A DNA stretch of 35,210 bases from a virus: positions 1 to 35,210 of IMG/VR virus record IMGVR_UViG_3300006749_000048. One strand, written 5' to 3'. Below the pieces are notes generated by a model, which worked only from the letters and a program-made list of their open reading frames with translations, did no database searches and was not told the DNA's origin. Positions 1 to 7,458 of the stretch are shown here, piece after piece (within the stretch, counting starts at the first letter, position 1; each line of letters opens with the position of its first letter). Position numbers and translations under genes: made by a program.

Positions 1-68
1 TTACTACCAAAGCCAGGCAGACTGATACCGGTAGAAAAATTAAAATCTGGCAGATAAGAACTGGACAT
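1..68 (-). CDS. N-terminus of a gene cut by the left window edge
   Basis: An open frame begins with ATG at 68 and runs leftwards without a stop to the window edge, giving about 22 residues that begin MSSSYLPDFNFSTG. A weak ribosome-binding stretch (ACGGGTAA) precedes the ATG. It sits 42 bp downstream of the lytic transglycosylase gene on the same strand, so it probably belongs to the same late operon. The residues are compatible with a virion protein but nothing identifies it. Confidence 0.45.
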   Translation of the reverse strand, partial: MSSSYLPDFNFSTGISLPGFGS

Positions 69-110
69 TTACCCGTCGGCAAACTAAGTATCTTTTATCA
101 GTATACCGTT

Positions 111-968
111 TCAGAGAACTGATTTACCCATCTGGTAATTGCCGATGGCATTAGCCACGCTGGATTTCGTTCGATCCATAAACGATTTTAAGAGAGCTGC
201 TTCGGAGGCGGCTTGCTGTTGCTTCATTTGCATAGCAAACAAAGATTTTAAAAGTTCAATGTCTTTCTCAGAATCTTTTGTCTCTGCTTTTACTGGTTGT
301 GAGTCTTTACCGACCTCACCCTTTGGTTTGTCTTCTGCTTTAGGTTCGTTAGTTGGGGGCTGAGCTTTAGGTTCGTCAGCTTGGGGCTGCTCTTCTTGGT
401 AGGGTTGAACTTCAATTCGGATCGGACCCTGACTCGAAGCCGTCAGATCATCTGACAGTTTTGCTAAGCGCAATCGAGTTTTTGCCTCTTCATTTCCAGC
501 TTTTGCTTCATCTAAATTTGAACTCTGGTTCGAGCTTGAGCTGTCGTATTGCATTTGAGCAGCAGGTAAGTGCTTTAAATATCTTTCGTTTTTGAAGTCT
601 GACCACGCTCCAAAACCTTGACTATCAAAAACTTGTTTGGCGGCTTTGAGATTTGTCAGGGGATCTTTCAAATCTTCATTAGATCCGATACCGAATCTCT
701 GCCTCCTCTCCTCACCAAGCTTGTAGCCTGGTTCATCCAGCATGTTTATTTGGCACAGTCCGTATGAGTCGTCAGGATATGTGGAGTTATGAGCACCTGG
801 TCTACCTCCCGATTCTGACTTACAGATGGCAGCCATCGTGCTTGCGTCTGCCGGAGCGAAACCTGCTTTTATAGCAAGCTCTCTGATTTGTTCTACCGGA
901 AGAGAGTTAGCCATAGCACCAAGAGGAAAAGCGAATAACAGTGAAGCTAGTAAGGAATAAAGTTTCAA
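111..968 (-). CDS. secreted lytic transglycosylase (SLT/GH23-like) with long charged tail
   Basis: The protein should cleave the glycan strands of peptidoglycan, either during infection or lysis. Residues 1-20 form a signal peptide ending AMA. The lysozyme-like domain spans about 25-135, with the catalytic Glu52 in KSESGG, the SYGLCQINM block at 68-76 and the NLKAAK...GFGAWSDF block at 106-125, as in SLT/GH23 enzymes. Residues 140-285 are low-complexity (Pro, Glu, Lys, Gln) and are not expected for a simple endolysin. They hold PIRIEVQPYQEEQP (182-195), which recurs in the 5256-6788 protein, and a C-terminus resembling that of the 23067-23747 protein. Its start codon overlaps the stop of the NblA-like gene (ATGA). 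A virion-associated enzyme is as likely as a free lysis enzyme. Confidence 0.8.
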   Translation of the reverse strand: MKLYSLLASLLFAFPLGAMANSLPVEQIRELAIKAGFAPADASTMAAICKSESGGRPGAHNSTYPDDSYGLCQINMLDEPGYKLGEERRQRFGIGSNEDLKDPLTNLKAAKQVFDSQGFGAWSDFKNERYLKHLPAAQMQYDSSSSNQSSNLDEAKAGNEEAKTRLRLAKLSDDLTASSQGPIRIEVQPYQEEQPQADEPKAQPPTNEPKAEDKPKGEVGKDSQPVKAETKDSEKDIELLKSLFAMQMKQQQAASEAALLKSFMDRTKSSVANAIGNYQMGKSVL

Positions 969-1195
969 TCTTCCAGCTCCTCAAACACTCCTATATTAGG
1001 GTCTACAACTACACCAAGTTCATCGACAACGTATTTATAAGCTCTTTCTCGGCAGATTAATCTGACGATCCTGTTCCATAAATACTGATCTCGTTCTTTT
1101 CCTCTGAGTTCGTGAGCATCGTTTTTGATGCGGGTCAGGGTGAATTCGTCTTCCAGAGTCAGACCAACACTGATGTGCTCAGATGAATTCATCAC
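965..1195 (-). CDS. nblA: NblA-like phycobilisome degradation protein
   Basis: NblA is a small helical adaptor that brings phycobilisomes to the Clp protease; phage copies are known from cyanophages. This 76-residue protein carries the family pattern: LTLEDEF near residue 12, alternating hydrophobic positions through RIKNDAHEL, then RDQYLWNRIVRLICRERAYKYVV at about 35-57, matching the usual LTLEQEF...A-EYL--L-RQ-M--E-LYK-L layout. It is somewhat longer than typical 55-65 residue NblA because of an acidic tail ending EELED. GTG (1195) and ATG (1192) are adjacent possible starts and no clear ribosome-binding site is visible. It is translationally coupled to the lytic transglycosylase gene. The assignment rests on the pattern alone. 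Confidence 0.65.
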   Translation of the reverse strand: MMNSSEHISVGLTLEDEFTLTRIKNDAHELRGKERDQYLWNRIVRLICRERAYKYVVDELGVVVDPNIGVFEELED

Positions 1196-1256
1196 TAGCG
1201 AGCTGCTTTGCCCAGTCTAAGTTAAAAACTAATGAATACACCGTGTAACTAGGTGC

Positions 1257-1508
1257 TCACCAGTTCTTGCATGACCAATAGCCGGGAGTCAGTTTTGATT
1301 TTTTTTCATCGCAGTTGTGACGAGCCCTGAAATTTTTGCGACGCTCTGGATCGTCACTTCTGTTTTTCATGTTCGGGTCCCCAAACCTTACGAGTCTTAC
1401 CTTGTCACCTTCTTTAGCGGCTACGGAGAACTCTTTGCCGCTTTGTTTGTCCCGTTTCGGCTTGTTATAGCCTGAAAAGACTTCACCAGCGACCCGAACT
1501 TGTGCCAT
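1257..1508 (-). CDS. conserved small phage protein with RRKNFRARHNC motif
   Basis: An 83-residue basic protein with the block FGDPNM...DDPERRKNFRARHNC, followed by KLTPGYWSCKNW at the C-terminus. I recognise this block from many tailed phages of marine bacteria and cyanobacteria, often near head-assembly genes and sometimes fused to other domains, but know no established function. The two cysteines (in RHNC and WSCKNW) are characteristic and could bind metal together with the histidine. It is the first minus-strand gene after a candidate promoter (1536-1564) and is read away from the divergent HTH/Dps pair. Confidence 0.8.
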   Translation of the reverse strand: MAQVRVAGEVFSGYNKPKRDKQSGKEFSVAAKEGDKVRLVRFGDPNMKNRSDDPERRKNFRARHNCDEKKSKLTPGYWSCKNW

Positions 1509-1535
1509 TGGATACCGTCAAGATCTTCTTGATAT

Positions 1536-1564
1536 ATCATAACGCCCATAAAACATTAAGACAA
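1536..1564 (-). promoter_or_regulatory. sigma70-like promoter for the 1257-1508 gene
   Basis: On the minus strand TTGTCT (1564-1559) and TATGAT (1541-1536) are separated by exactly 17 bp. The leader to the start codon at 1508 would be about 20 nt. It lies in the divergent intergenic region shared with the HTH gene. Only base matches support it. Confidence 0.4.
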
Positions 1565-1646
1565 AATTACGCTGCCTTTTCCTCATGCACACTCAGATAT
1601 TCCTGCTAATCTTTTGCTGTTGCAGCCCACAAACATCTTTAATTGC

Positions 1647-1937
1647 ATGGCATCTCAGAACCTTCTCACAATTGCACAGACTGCCGAGCTTCTGAATTGC
1701 TCTGCTGGTTTCGTTCGTAAGCGCATCTCTCTGACCGAATCCCGTCAGCCCGGTGGCTGGCCTAAGCACACCTACGTCAACCTTCAACCTAACGGTGCCA
1801 AGTCACTCTTCAGAGTCGACAAGGACGCACTCCAAGATTTTCTTAAAAGCGAAGCACAAATCGAATCTGTCGAAACCGCAGAAGCTACAGTAGGGGAAGA
1901 AACTCCCACATGTACTACGGGCACTTGCTCGTTTTGA
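1647..1937 (+). CDS. excisionase/MerR-type helix-turn-helix protein
   Basis: A 96-residue protein with an HTH_17-like winged helix: LLTIAQTAELLNCSAGFVRKRI at about 6-27, then a wing (GGWPKHTYVNLQPNGAKSLFRVDKDALQDFL) ending near residue 66. The tail is acidic and ends CTTGTCSF, with two cysteines. Such domains act as excisionases or small transcription regulators. No integrase is in the window, so a regulatory role is more likely. The start is set at ATG 1647 because the fold begins right after it; an in-frame TTG at 1614 would add 11 residues. The Dps-like gene follows 5 bp later in the same operon. Confidence 0.7.
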   Translation: MASQNLLTIAQTAELLNCSAGFVRKRISLTESRQPGGWPKHTYVNLQPNGAKSLFRVDKDALQDFLKSEAQIESVETAEATVGEETPTCTTGTCSF

Positions 1938-1942
1938 GGTAA

Positions 1943-2476
1943 ATGACTTCTTCAAATATTCAACAGATGCTTACCGGTGCTGCTGTAGCACCGACTGGTG
2001 AAATAGTAAAAGAAGAAGTCATCATCACAAAAGAGGTCAGCGTCGACAATCTCATCTTTGGGATGGTCGAACTGGCCTCTTATTTGTATCACTTGAACAT
2101 TCAAGCAAACTTGCTTTCGCTGAACCTTGAGGGAGCTAATTCACTCGGGATGAGTGAGTTTTTAGAGGAGCAGTACAAAAGACACCTATGTGATTTCAAT
2201 CACATAGCAGAAAAAGTTCGTAGCATGGATTACCTCTTACCCATGTGCGAAAAGGGTTTGATGGGTGCTTACAAGAACTTCAAGAATGTAAAAAGCTATG
2301 AGTCACGGGATAGCTTGGTTACTTATGTGCGAAACCTCGAGGACTGTGGTTTCAAAGCGAAAGATCTCTATGACGTTGCGCGTGAAGTTGGTGCTCCGGA
2401 CATTGAAGCGTGTCTTGCGGAAGTTATCGGAAACCTTTTCCAATACGCTGGCAAAATCAAAGCGACCCTGAGATAG
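1943..2476 (+). CDS. Dps/ferritin-like four-helix protein with degenerate ferroxidase site
   Basis: The 177-residue protein follows the Dps layout: an approximately 30-residue flexible N-terminus, helices at about 33-60 and 68-96, the LNLEGAN turn (equivalent to HWNxxGxN of Dps), and KSYESRDSLVTYVRNL at about 117-133. Aligning by eye to Dps, the five ferroxidase positions His31, His43, Asp47, Asp58 and Glu62 (Listeria numbering) become Ser59, Ser71, Glu75, Asn86 and Glu90. Only the last is kept, with a conservative Glu at one more. Iron oxidation is therefore unlikely, while cage formation or DNA binding remains possible. A good ribosome-binding site (GAGGTAA) precedes the ATG. It is cotranscribed with the HTH gene and ends 11 bp from a convergent fibre gene. 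Confidence 0.75.
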   Translation: MTSSNIQQMLTGAAVAPTGEIVKEEVIITKEVSVDNLIFGMVELASYLYHLNIQANLLSLNLEGANSLGMSEFLEEQYKRHLCDFNHIAEKVRSMDYLLPMCEKGLMGAYKNFKNVKSYESRDSLVTYVRNLEDCGFKAKDLYDVAREVGAPDIEACLAEVIGNLFQYAGKIKATLR

Positions 2477-2487
2477 TCCGATATCAA

Positions 2488-3081
2488 TCAAGAAACAGGC
2501 ACCCAACCTCCACCAAAAGATAAATAAAGGCCGCTAGGCGGATCTACTCGATACCCAAATACACCTGAAGCAGGCACGGCTGGAAAAGCTCCACTGATTA
2601 CAGCTACTTCGAGAGCAAGAGCACCGGAAGCAAGTAAAGCTCCTGAAGCTATGGGAGTGCCTAATGCACCCGAGGCAACGACTGCACCAAATGCACCGGA
2701 AGCTACTAAGGCGCTATTTGCAACGATCGCACCTGATGCGATAGATACTGTCGCTGTTCCAGCTGCGTCAGCAAAAGCAGCGCCGATTTTGATGAATGCA
2801 GAACCGTCCCATACCCTAAGAAAATGATTTGTTCCGTCTTCTAACCACAGCTCGCCTACAGAATTACCTGTTGCGCCTGCCGGACTGCTATTGGGAGCAG
2901 TTGTTCCATAGTGGACACCGGTTACTTTACGAATATCACCAACAGAGTCTTTGAAGTAAAGGCCGTTTTCGGCGGCAGCAAAGTTAATCGCTAGCTCTCC
3001 TGCCTGGACAGTTGTATCTAAAGGTCGATCAGATGTATTACCAGATCTTTTAGAAAGAAGAGTTACTGGTGTGGTTGTCAT
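2488..3081 (-). CDS. tail-fibre-like protein with repeated ASGA motifs
   Basis: The 197-residue protein begins with TLLSKRSGNTSDRP and AGELAINFAAAENGLYFKD (about 27-45), the pattern common at the N-terminus of phage fibre or receptor-binding proteins. GELWLEDGTNHFLRVWDGSAF (about 75-95) is a second module of that kind. Residues 110-175 carry at least seven ASGA/SGAF-like units spaced 5-10 residues apart, suggesting a thin beta-rich shaft. The C-terminus is GLYLSFGGGWVPVS. The ATG follows directly on the stop codon of the 523-residue upstream gene, so the two are coupled. Confidence 0.65.
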   Translation of the reverse strand: MTTTPVTLLSKRSGNTSDRPLDTTVQAGELAINFAAAENGLYFKDSVGDIRKVTGVHYGTTAPNSSPAGATGNSVGELWLEDGTNHFLRVWDGSAFIKIGAAFADAAGTATVSIASGAIVANSALVASGAFGAVVASGALGTPIASGALLASGALALEVAVISGAFPAVPASGVFGYRVDPPSGLYLSFGGGWVPVS

Positions 3082-4653
3082 TTAGTACGTACCCCCATTG
3101 ATAATCGGGCTAAACAGCGGAGGAAGTGGCGCACCGTTTAGATAAGTGCCTCCATCATAAATAATCGTGCCACTGACACCACTAGGAGAGCCATTAAAGT
3201 ATTGACCTCCATCGATGATTGGTCTGTTTTCAGGTGGGACAGGCTGAAGAGGATTGAATTCATCGATGTCAAACATCACAAATCCACTCGGCACAAGAGG
3301 CACCGAAACACCTGAAGCAAGCGTGTCAAAGTTTAAGACTTTGACCATGGTTGGGTTCATGTCCGAGTAAAGAACATGATCAGGAACTGTGTCTCTTGCA
3401 GGAGAATAAGCCTCCCACCAATTCAAACTTCTAGCTGTCTGTAAGAAACGAGTTTGTTTGCCTAGTTGAATTTCAAAATATTCTCGATACCTTCCGTCCA
3501 TAGGCTCATCTGTTGGCTGCTGTAAAAATGCATCCAAATATTTATAGTTTTCAAACCTGTTCTGCATATCCCACCACGATGCGTAGATGTGCTTACAAAA
3601 TTTTGGCTGGAAGAACAGCAAGTTTGGATCGGAGTAAGACGTGCCTGGTCCGTCTCCTCCAGTAGCTGGACCTAAAAACAGATTTTTTGTATAAAGAAAA
3701 CCAAAGTCTCTTACGAATCCAGGAAAATCTCGAGTGTCAACAGGACGCTCACCATCAAATGTATTTGTACCGGCGTCGTATGTACCAGGCTTCAGATCCT
3801 GAGTGCCGGTGTATGGATAAGTTTTCTTTTGAGCGTATTTATAAAGATTAAAATCTTCCCGATTTAAATAGTCTGGGCAATTGCACCCAAACCTCATTGC
3901 GGTTGATAAAAATTCTCCTACTTGAGGGTTTCCAAAAGCTGGACTAGCAAATGACTTATCCTCGATCGTGGTGAAACTTTTTTCCTCGCTGACTGAAAGA
4001 AACAACGTATCCAGATCAGCCGCCCCTGTCGGAACCTGAGGACCGCCAGCCTTGGTTCCCACAGCGACCACTGTGTAATTTCCATAAGTTGTTTTTGGCG
4101 TACCGTCTGCTTGGAATCGATCTGAAACAAGCTCACCGGTCATATCTGAAACCGGAGGACCAAAGTTGCTACTGAGTTCGACGCCTATAACTTTGTTAAG
4201 TAAGTCAAAGTTAAAAACACTTTTGATCGAAAGACCTAAGTCAAGAAGATTTATGCTGTCTCTTGGTCTTATCACCACCATCCTCATACCCATGTCCTGC
4301 TCTGTGGACGGGTACATATACATCAGCCCCGGAATTTCGGTTCCTCCAGAACCGGCTTGCCCGTTCATGGCGTATCTGAACGTGTAATTCAAACCAACCA
4401 AAGCCTGGTTTGTATACATAAAAAGTTCGTATCCTCTTCTCCAGCGCGTCCACATGGATGCGTAGTTGTAGTCGTAGAGAATGCTGAAGTCTTTTAGGTT
4501 TACCTCAGGTCTAAATTTTTCATGCCAAGGCATCGGTCTGTTCAAAGACCGTTCAGTGTTTGAACCTTTTACTTTGTTAAACGCAAAGCTTGTACTCTTA
4601 GGCGCGTGGTTATCCCACCCGAAAAAATCAGAGCCTTTACGTCGTTTGCTCAC
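3082..4653 (-). CDS. large virion protein with a split SWIM-like CxC...CxH motif
   Basis: This 523-residue protein starts with GTG and is coupled to genes on both sides. The N-terminal 100 residues are rich in aromatic residues. CNCPDYLNR (Cys257, Cys259) and FCKHIYASWWD (Cys353, His355) together make the CxC...CxH pattern of a SWIM zinc finger, but with about 93 residues between the halves instead of the usual short spacing. The C-terminal 45 residues repeat I-I-x-G-G-x-Y three times (IIDGGQYFNG, IIYDGGTYLNG, IINGGTY). Position between fibre-like genes suggests a tail or baseplate component. I do not recognise a named family. Confidence 0.6.
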   Translation of the reverse strand: MSKRRKGSDFFGWDNHAPKSTSFAFNKVKGSNTERSLNRPMPWHEKFRPEVNLKDFSILYDYNYASMWTRWRRGYELFMYTNQALVGLNYTFRYAMNGQAGSGGTEIPGLMYMYPSTEQDMGMRMVVIRPRDSINLLDLGLSIKSVFNFDLLNKVIGVELSSNFGPPVSDMTGELVSDRFQADGTPKTTYGNYTVVAVGTKAGGPQVPTGAADLDTLFLSVSEEKSFTTIEDKSFASPAFGNPQVGEFLSTAMRFGCNCPDYLNREDFNLYKYAQKKTYPYTGTQDLKPGTYDAGTNTFDGERPVDTRDFPGFVRDFGFLYTKNLFLGPATGGDGPGTSYSDPNLLFFQPKFCKHIYASWWDMQNRFENYKYLDAFLQQPTDEPMDGRYREYFEIQLGKQTRFLQTARSLNWWEAYSPARDTVPDHVLYSDMNPTMVKVLNFDTLASGVSVPLVPSGFVMFDIDEFNPLQPVPPENRPIIDGGQYFNGSPSGVSGTIIYDGGTYLNGAPLPPLFSPIINGGTY

Positions 4654-4656
4654 GAA

Positions 4657-5211
4657 TCAATAGAAGCCACCTTGCGCCCAGAAAGAAACACCAGAAGGAC
4701 TTAGCCCACCAGAGACTGCCAAGGCTGAATCACCTAGATAGCCAACACCCAGGACATAGCCTTTTTCCAGGTAAAGAGCTTCGGCTCCACCGAGCTCAAT
4801 AGGTCGAGTCAAAGCAGTGTCTCCAACCTGTGGGGTAGGCGCAATGGTTTTAGGAAGTTCAACCCGTTGAATTAAGCCTTCTGTAGACCCTGATAATCCA
4901 ACCGTGAATTTATTAAGCAAAATTGAGGCTGCTGTAGCAGGGGCTGCCTGATTAGGCAGATAAACATACAGACCAAAAGCAGCAGCTCTAACTCCACCGT
5001 CATCAGGGTAGCCTTCGTTTGAAACAACAAAAATATCTTCGACTATCGCAGCGTCCTCAGAAGGTACGTCGCCGACTCGCACCAGTTGGATTAAATTCGC
5101 AAACTGAGTATTTACAGCGTCAACAGTGGGAGTTGCACTGGTGATCTTTGCACCCCTTAGAAAGGGGCGATCGACCATCATTGGTTGTTTGTTTGTAGAG
5201 GTCGATGCCAC
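4657..5211 (-). CDS. putative virion protein in the fibre operon
   Basis: A 184-residue acidic protein, GTG start at 5211 preceded by AGGAG six bases upstream. It is predicted to be mostly beta, with alternating hydrophobic segments (IVEDIFVVSNEG, AAFGLYVYLPNQ, ALYLEKGYVLGVGYLG) and a C-terminus GVSFWAQGGFY. This is the profile of a small baseplate, decoration or fibre-attachment protein. It is packed 3 bp from the 523-residue gene and probably assembles with it. No family is recognised. Confidence 0.55.
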   Translation of the reverse strand: MASTSTNKQPMMVDRPFLRGAKITSATPTVDAVNTQFANLIQLVRVGDVPSEDAAIVEDIFVVSNEGYPDDGGVRAAAFGLYVYLPNQAAPATAASILLNKFTVGLSGSTEGLIQRVELPKTIAPTPQVGDTALTRPIELGGAEALYLEKGYVLGVGYLGDSALAVSGGLSPSGVSFWAQGGFY

Positions 5212-5255
5212 TTTAAACTCCTAATTGTTTGTAGTTTAATTCAAGACTAATAAAA

Positions 5256-6788
5256 TCACTGACCCATTTGTCTGAAGAAACCAGTAGAGCCAGCCATCCG
5301 GGGCCTGAACTGCTCATCCACAAACTCTTCAGTCCGCTGTAGCTGAGGGCGAAGAATCGGTCGAGCTGCATCAATAATCTCATTGTTTTGTTGAGCTTGA
5401 GCTGCACCTTCTAAGGTTCCCTCCATCTGCTCCGTGGAGACATTTGCTGCTGCAGCCAAGGCTTGGCCTGTAGCGTTTGCAAGATTGTCGTCACCAAGTG
5501 CGCTTCCAACAGTTTGAGTGGTGATGGATTCACCGGTCTGTTCACTCATCATGGGATTGGGGCGCTGACTCTGACCACGCATCATCAGTTCATAAGCAAG
5601 CGTGGGGTTTGAAGCGACAAAAGCAGCGATGTCTGCTTCTGACATCGAGGGAGTTGCCTCAGCAACAGCTCCTTTCATCTTCTCCGTAAACTCACCGCCT
5701 TTCATTGCGTCGACAAACCGTTTGCGGTCGGCGTAGTAGTCAGCGATGTTTGAGTAACTAGAAGGATCGCGCGGAGCCATGGCGCGTGCTCTTGCTCCTG
5801 CTTCTCCAGGACTTTGTTGCATCGCAGTCGTAGCACGACTGATCGACTCATCTACAGCTGCAGCTTCTGGACCCATAGGTTGCTGTTCTACAAACTGTTG
5901 TACTTCCAATCGAATAGGATCAGTTTCTCCCGTCGCAGCCACAGAACCAGTAGCTGCTCCTTCCTCAATTGACTCAGGTAAATCAGCACCACTATCCATA
6001 GGAGTGGGAACTGCCGGATCTTGTCCTTGCATCATCAAAGGACTCAGAGCTCCAATGCCTGCTGAGAAAATGGCAGCTCTAACCATTGGATTGCTGAGAT
6101 CCACTTGGTTGACACCTGCAGAGCGCATTGTTTGCGGTAAGGCCATTGGTGACGGAACTTGAGGAGCTCGTGAAACACCAGGAGACATTTGCTGCATCAT
6201 CTCCCGAGTCACGCTTGGCTCTAGATCTAATGCGCGTTGACCTTCAGAACCTCTGAATCTAGGAAAGTCAGGAGCATCACTCACATCTCCGACACTCTGA
6301 CGCATCGAGCCTGCAACAGCTTCTGCACTTTGAGAGCTTCTACTTGGGCTATACATTTGCCCACCTCTGCCCGGTTGGGTAAAGGGAATACGAAGCTGAT
6401 TTCCTGCTTCAAAAGGTTCTGCGGCACTCGGAGCTGGGGGAACATCCTGTCGAGCGGTGGGGTCACCACGTCTAACGGTGTACTCTGGCCTGCTGCCCAT
6501 GGGGCGAGCACTCGGCATTGGGACTTCAACAGGCTCAGGACGAGGAGCTGGTCCAGTGAACTCAGGTTCAGGCGCTCGTCGTGGCGTTTGAGGGAGTTCC
6601 CTGACGCCCATGCGGATACCGCCTTGCTGTCGCATCGCGTCTTGGAGAGGACTTCTTGGAGGCGCTACAGACTCAAGCAGCTGGCGTGTGCCCTGCTTGC
6701 CTAACATTTGATTTAGACCCTCTAAAAAAACACGGGCGTTACTTTCGCCCATGCGTAATAATGCTGAAATCCCCTGAGCTCTAGACAC
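5256..6788 (-). CDS. large disordered Pro/Met/Gln-rich protein, candidate internal virion protein
   Basis: The 510-residue protein is mostly low-complexity. Residues 1-48 are helical (MSRAQGISALLRMGESNARV), 65-225 are Pro/Arg/Ser-rich, and 235-253 form one hydrophobic stretch (MVRAAIFSAGIGALSPLMM). PIRLEVQQFVEQQP at 291-304 matches a segment of the lytic transglycosylase tail. Residues 345-415 look helical (DRKRFVDAMKGGEF...AYELMMRG). It starts at GTG with no clear ribosome-binding site. The overall make-up resembles ejected or head-interior proteins, but it could also be a tail assembly protein. No family is recognised. Confidence 0.55.
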   Translation of the reverse strand: MSRAQGISALLRMGESNARVFLEGLNQMLGKQGTRQLLESVAPPRSPLQDAMRQQGGIRMGVRELPQTPRRAPEPEFTGPAPRPEPVEVPMPSARPMGSRPEYTVRRGDPTARQDVPPAPSAAEPFEAGNQLRIPFTQPGRGGQMYSPSRSSQSAEAVAGSMRQSVGDVSDAPDFPRFRGSEGQRALDLEPSVTREMMQQMSPGVSRAPQVPSPMALPQTMRSAGVNQVDLSNPMVRAAIFSAGIGALSPLMMQGQDPAVPTPMDSGADLPESIEEGAATGSVAATGETDPIRLEVQQFVEQQPMGPEAAAVDESISRATTAMQQSPGEAGARARAMAPRDPSSYSNIADYYADRKRFVDAMKGGEFTEKMKGAVAEATPSMSEADIAAFVASNPTLAYELMMRGQSQRPNPMMSEQTGESITTQTVGSALGDDNLANATGQALAAAANVSTEQMEGTLEGAAQAQQNNEIIDAARPILRPQLQRTEEFVDEQFRPRMAGSTGFFRQMGQ

Positions 6789-6817
6789 AACAAAATCTAA
6801 CGCTAGATAAATTTAGT

Positions 6818-7438
6818 TTAGCGCCAATTTGCTTGGAAATATAGACGATCAGATCGTGATACATCAGGAGGTCCAGGTATTGCCTGAATGAACTCACCGC
6901 CTGATCTTTCGAAGCGGTAACGCGACGCCACGGGGTCTCTATAGTTTGCAACGTAAAGCATCTGGGCCAACCGATCGCATTCATACATATAGTTTTCTCT
7001 CCAAATTCTTGCAGTTTCTCTTTTATCTTGGATGTTAATAGAACGACTGACGTCTCCTAAAATCGTTTCTTGTCTGCTTGTGGCCCTACCGTCAGCTAAC
7101 TCAGTGAATCTTTCAGCTTCTTCACAACGCTCAATCTGCTGAACAATTTTGTCGTTATAAAACTCACTAGGAATGCTATTGCAAGCTTCCACTAACCTGG
7201 CGTAATCTCCAGCGGGAACAGTGGCGATGTTATAAGCAAGGTGATAAGCGACACGGCTAAAGTTATAGTCATCAAGCTTATATCCAAAAACCTGTGCAGG
7301 GTTGCGCGTGATCTGATTGATCGCCGCATAAATTACTTCACGCTTCGAAGCATCGGTAGACGTGGCGTTAAATGTGACACCTTGTTGAGCTAGATAACTT
7401 TGAATCTGCTCGAGTTCACTTTGCGTTAATTGAGCCAC
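6818..7438 (-). CDS. conserved phage protein, possible head-tail connector
   Basis: The 206-residue soluble protein starts with GTG. It is predicted all-helical up to about 130 (LTQSELEQIQSYLAQQGV, SKREVIYAAINQITRNPAQVFGYKLDDYNFSRVAYHLAYNIA), then has a WRENYMYECDRLAQMLYVANYRDPVASRYRFERSGG segment. It lies between the HhH protein gene and the disordered 510-residue protein gene, with short gaps. Composition and setting fit a connector or internal structural protein. I cannot name a family. Confidence 0.5.
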   Translation of the reverse strand: MAQLTQSELEQIQSYLAQQGVTFNATSTDASKREVIYAAINQITRNPAQVFGYKLDDYNFSRVAYHLAYNIATVPAGDYARLVEACNSIPSEFYNDKIVQQIERCEEAERFTELADGRATSRQETILGDVSRSINIQDKRETARIWRENYMYECDRLAQMLYVANYRDPVASRYRFERSGGEFIQAIPGPPDVSRSDRLYFQANWR

Positions 7439-7458
7439 GATCTAACAGACATATAGCT

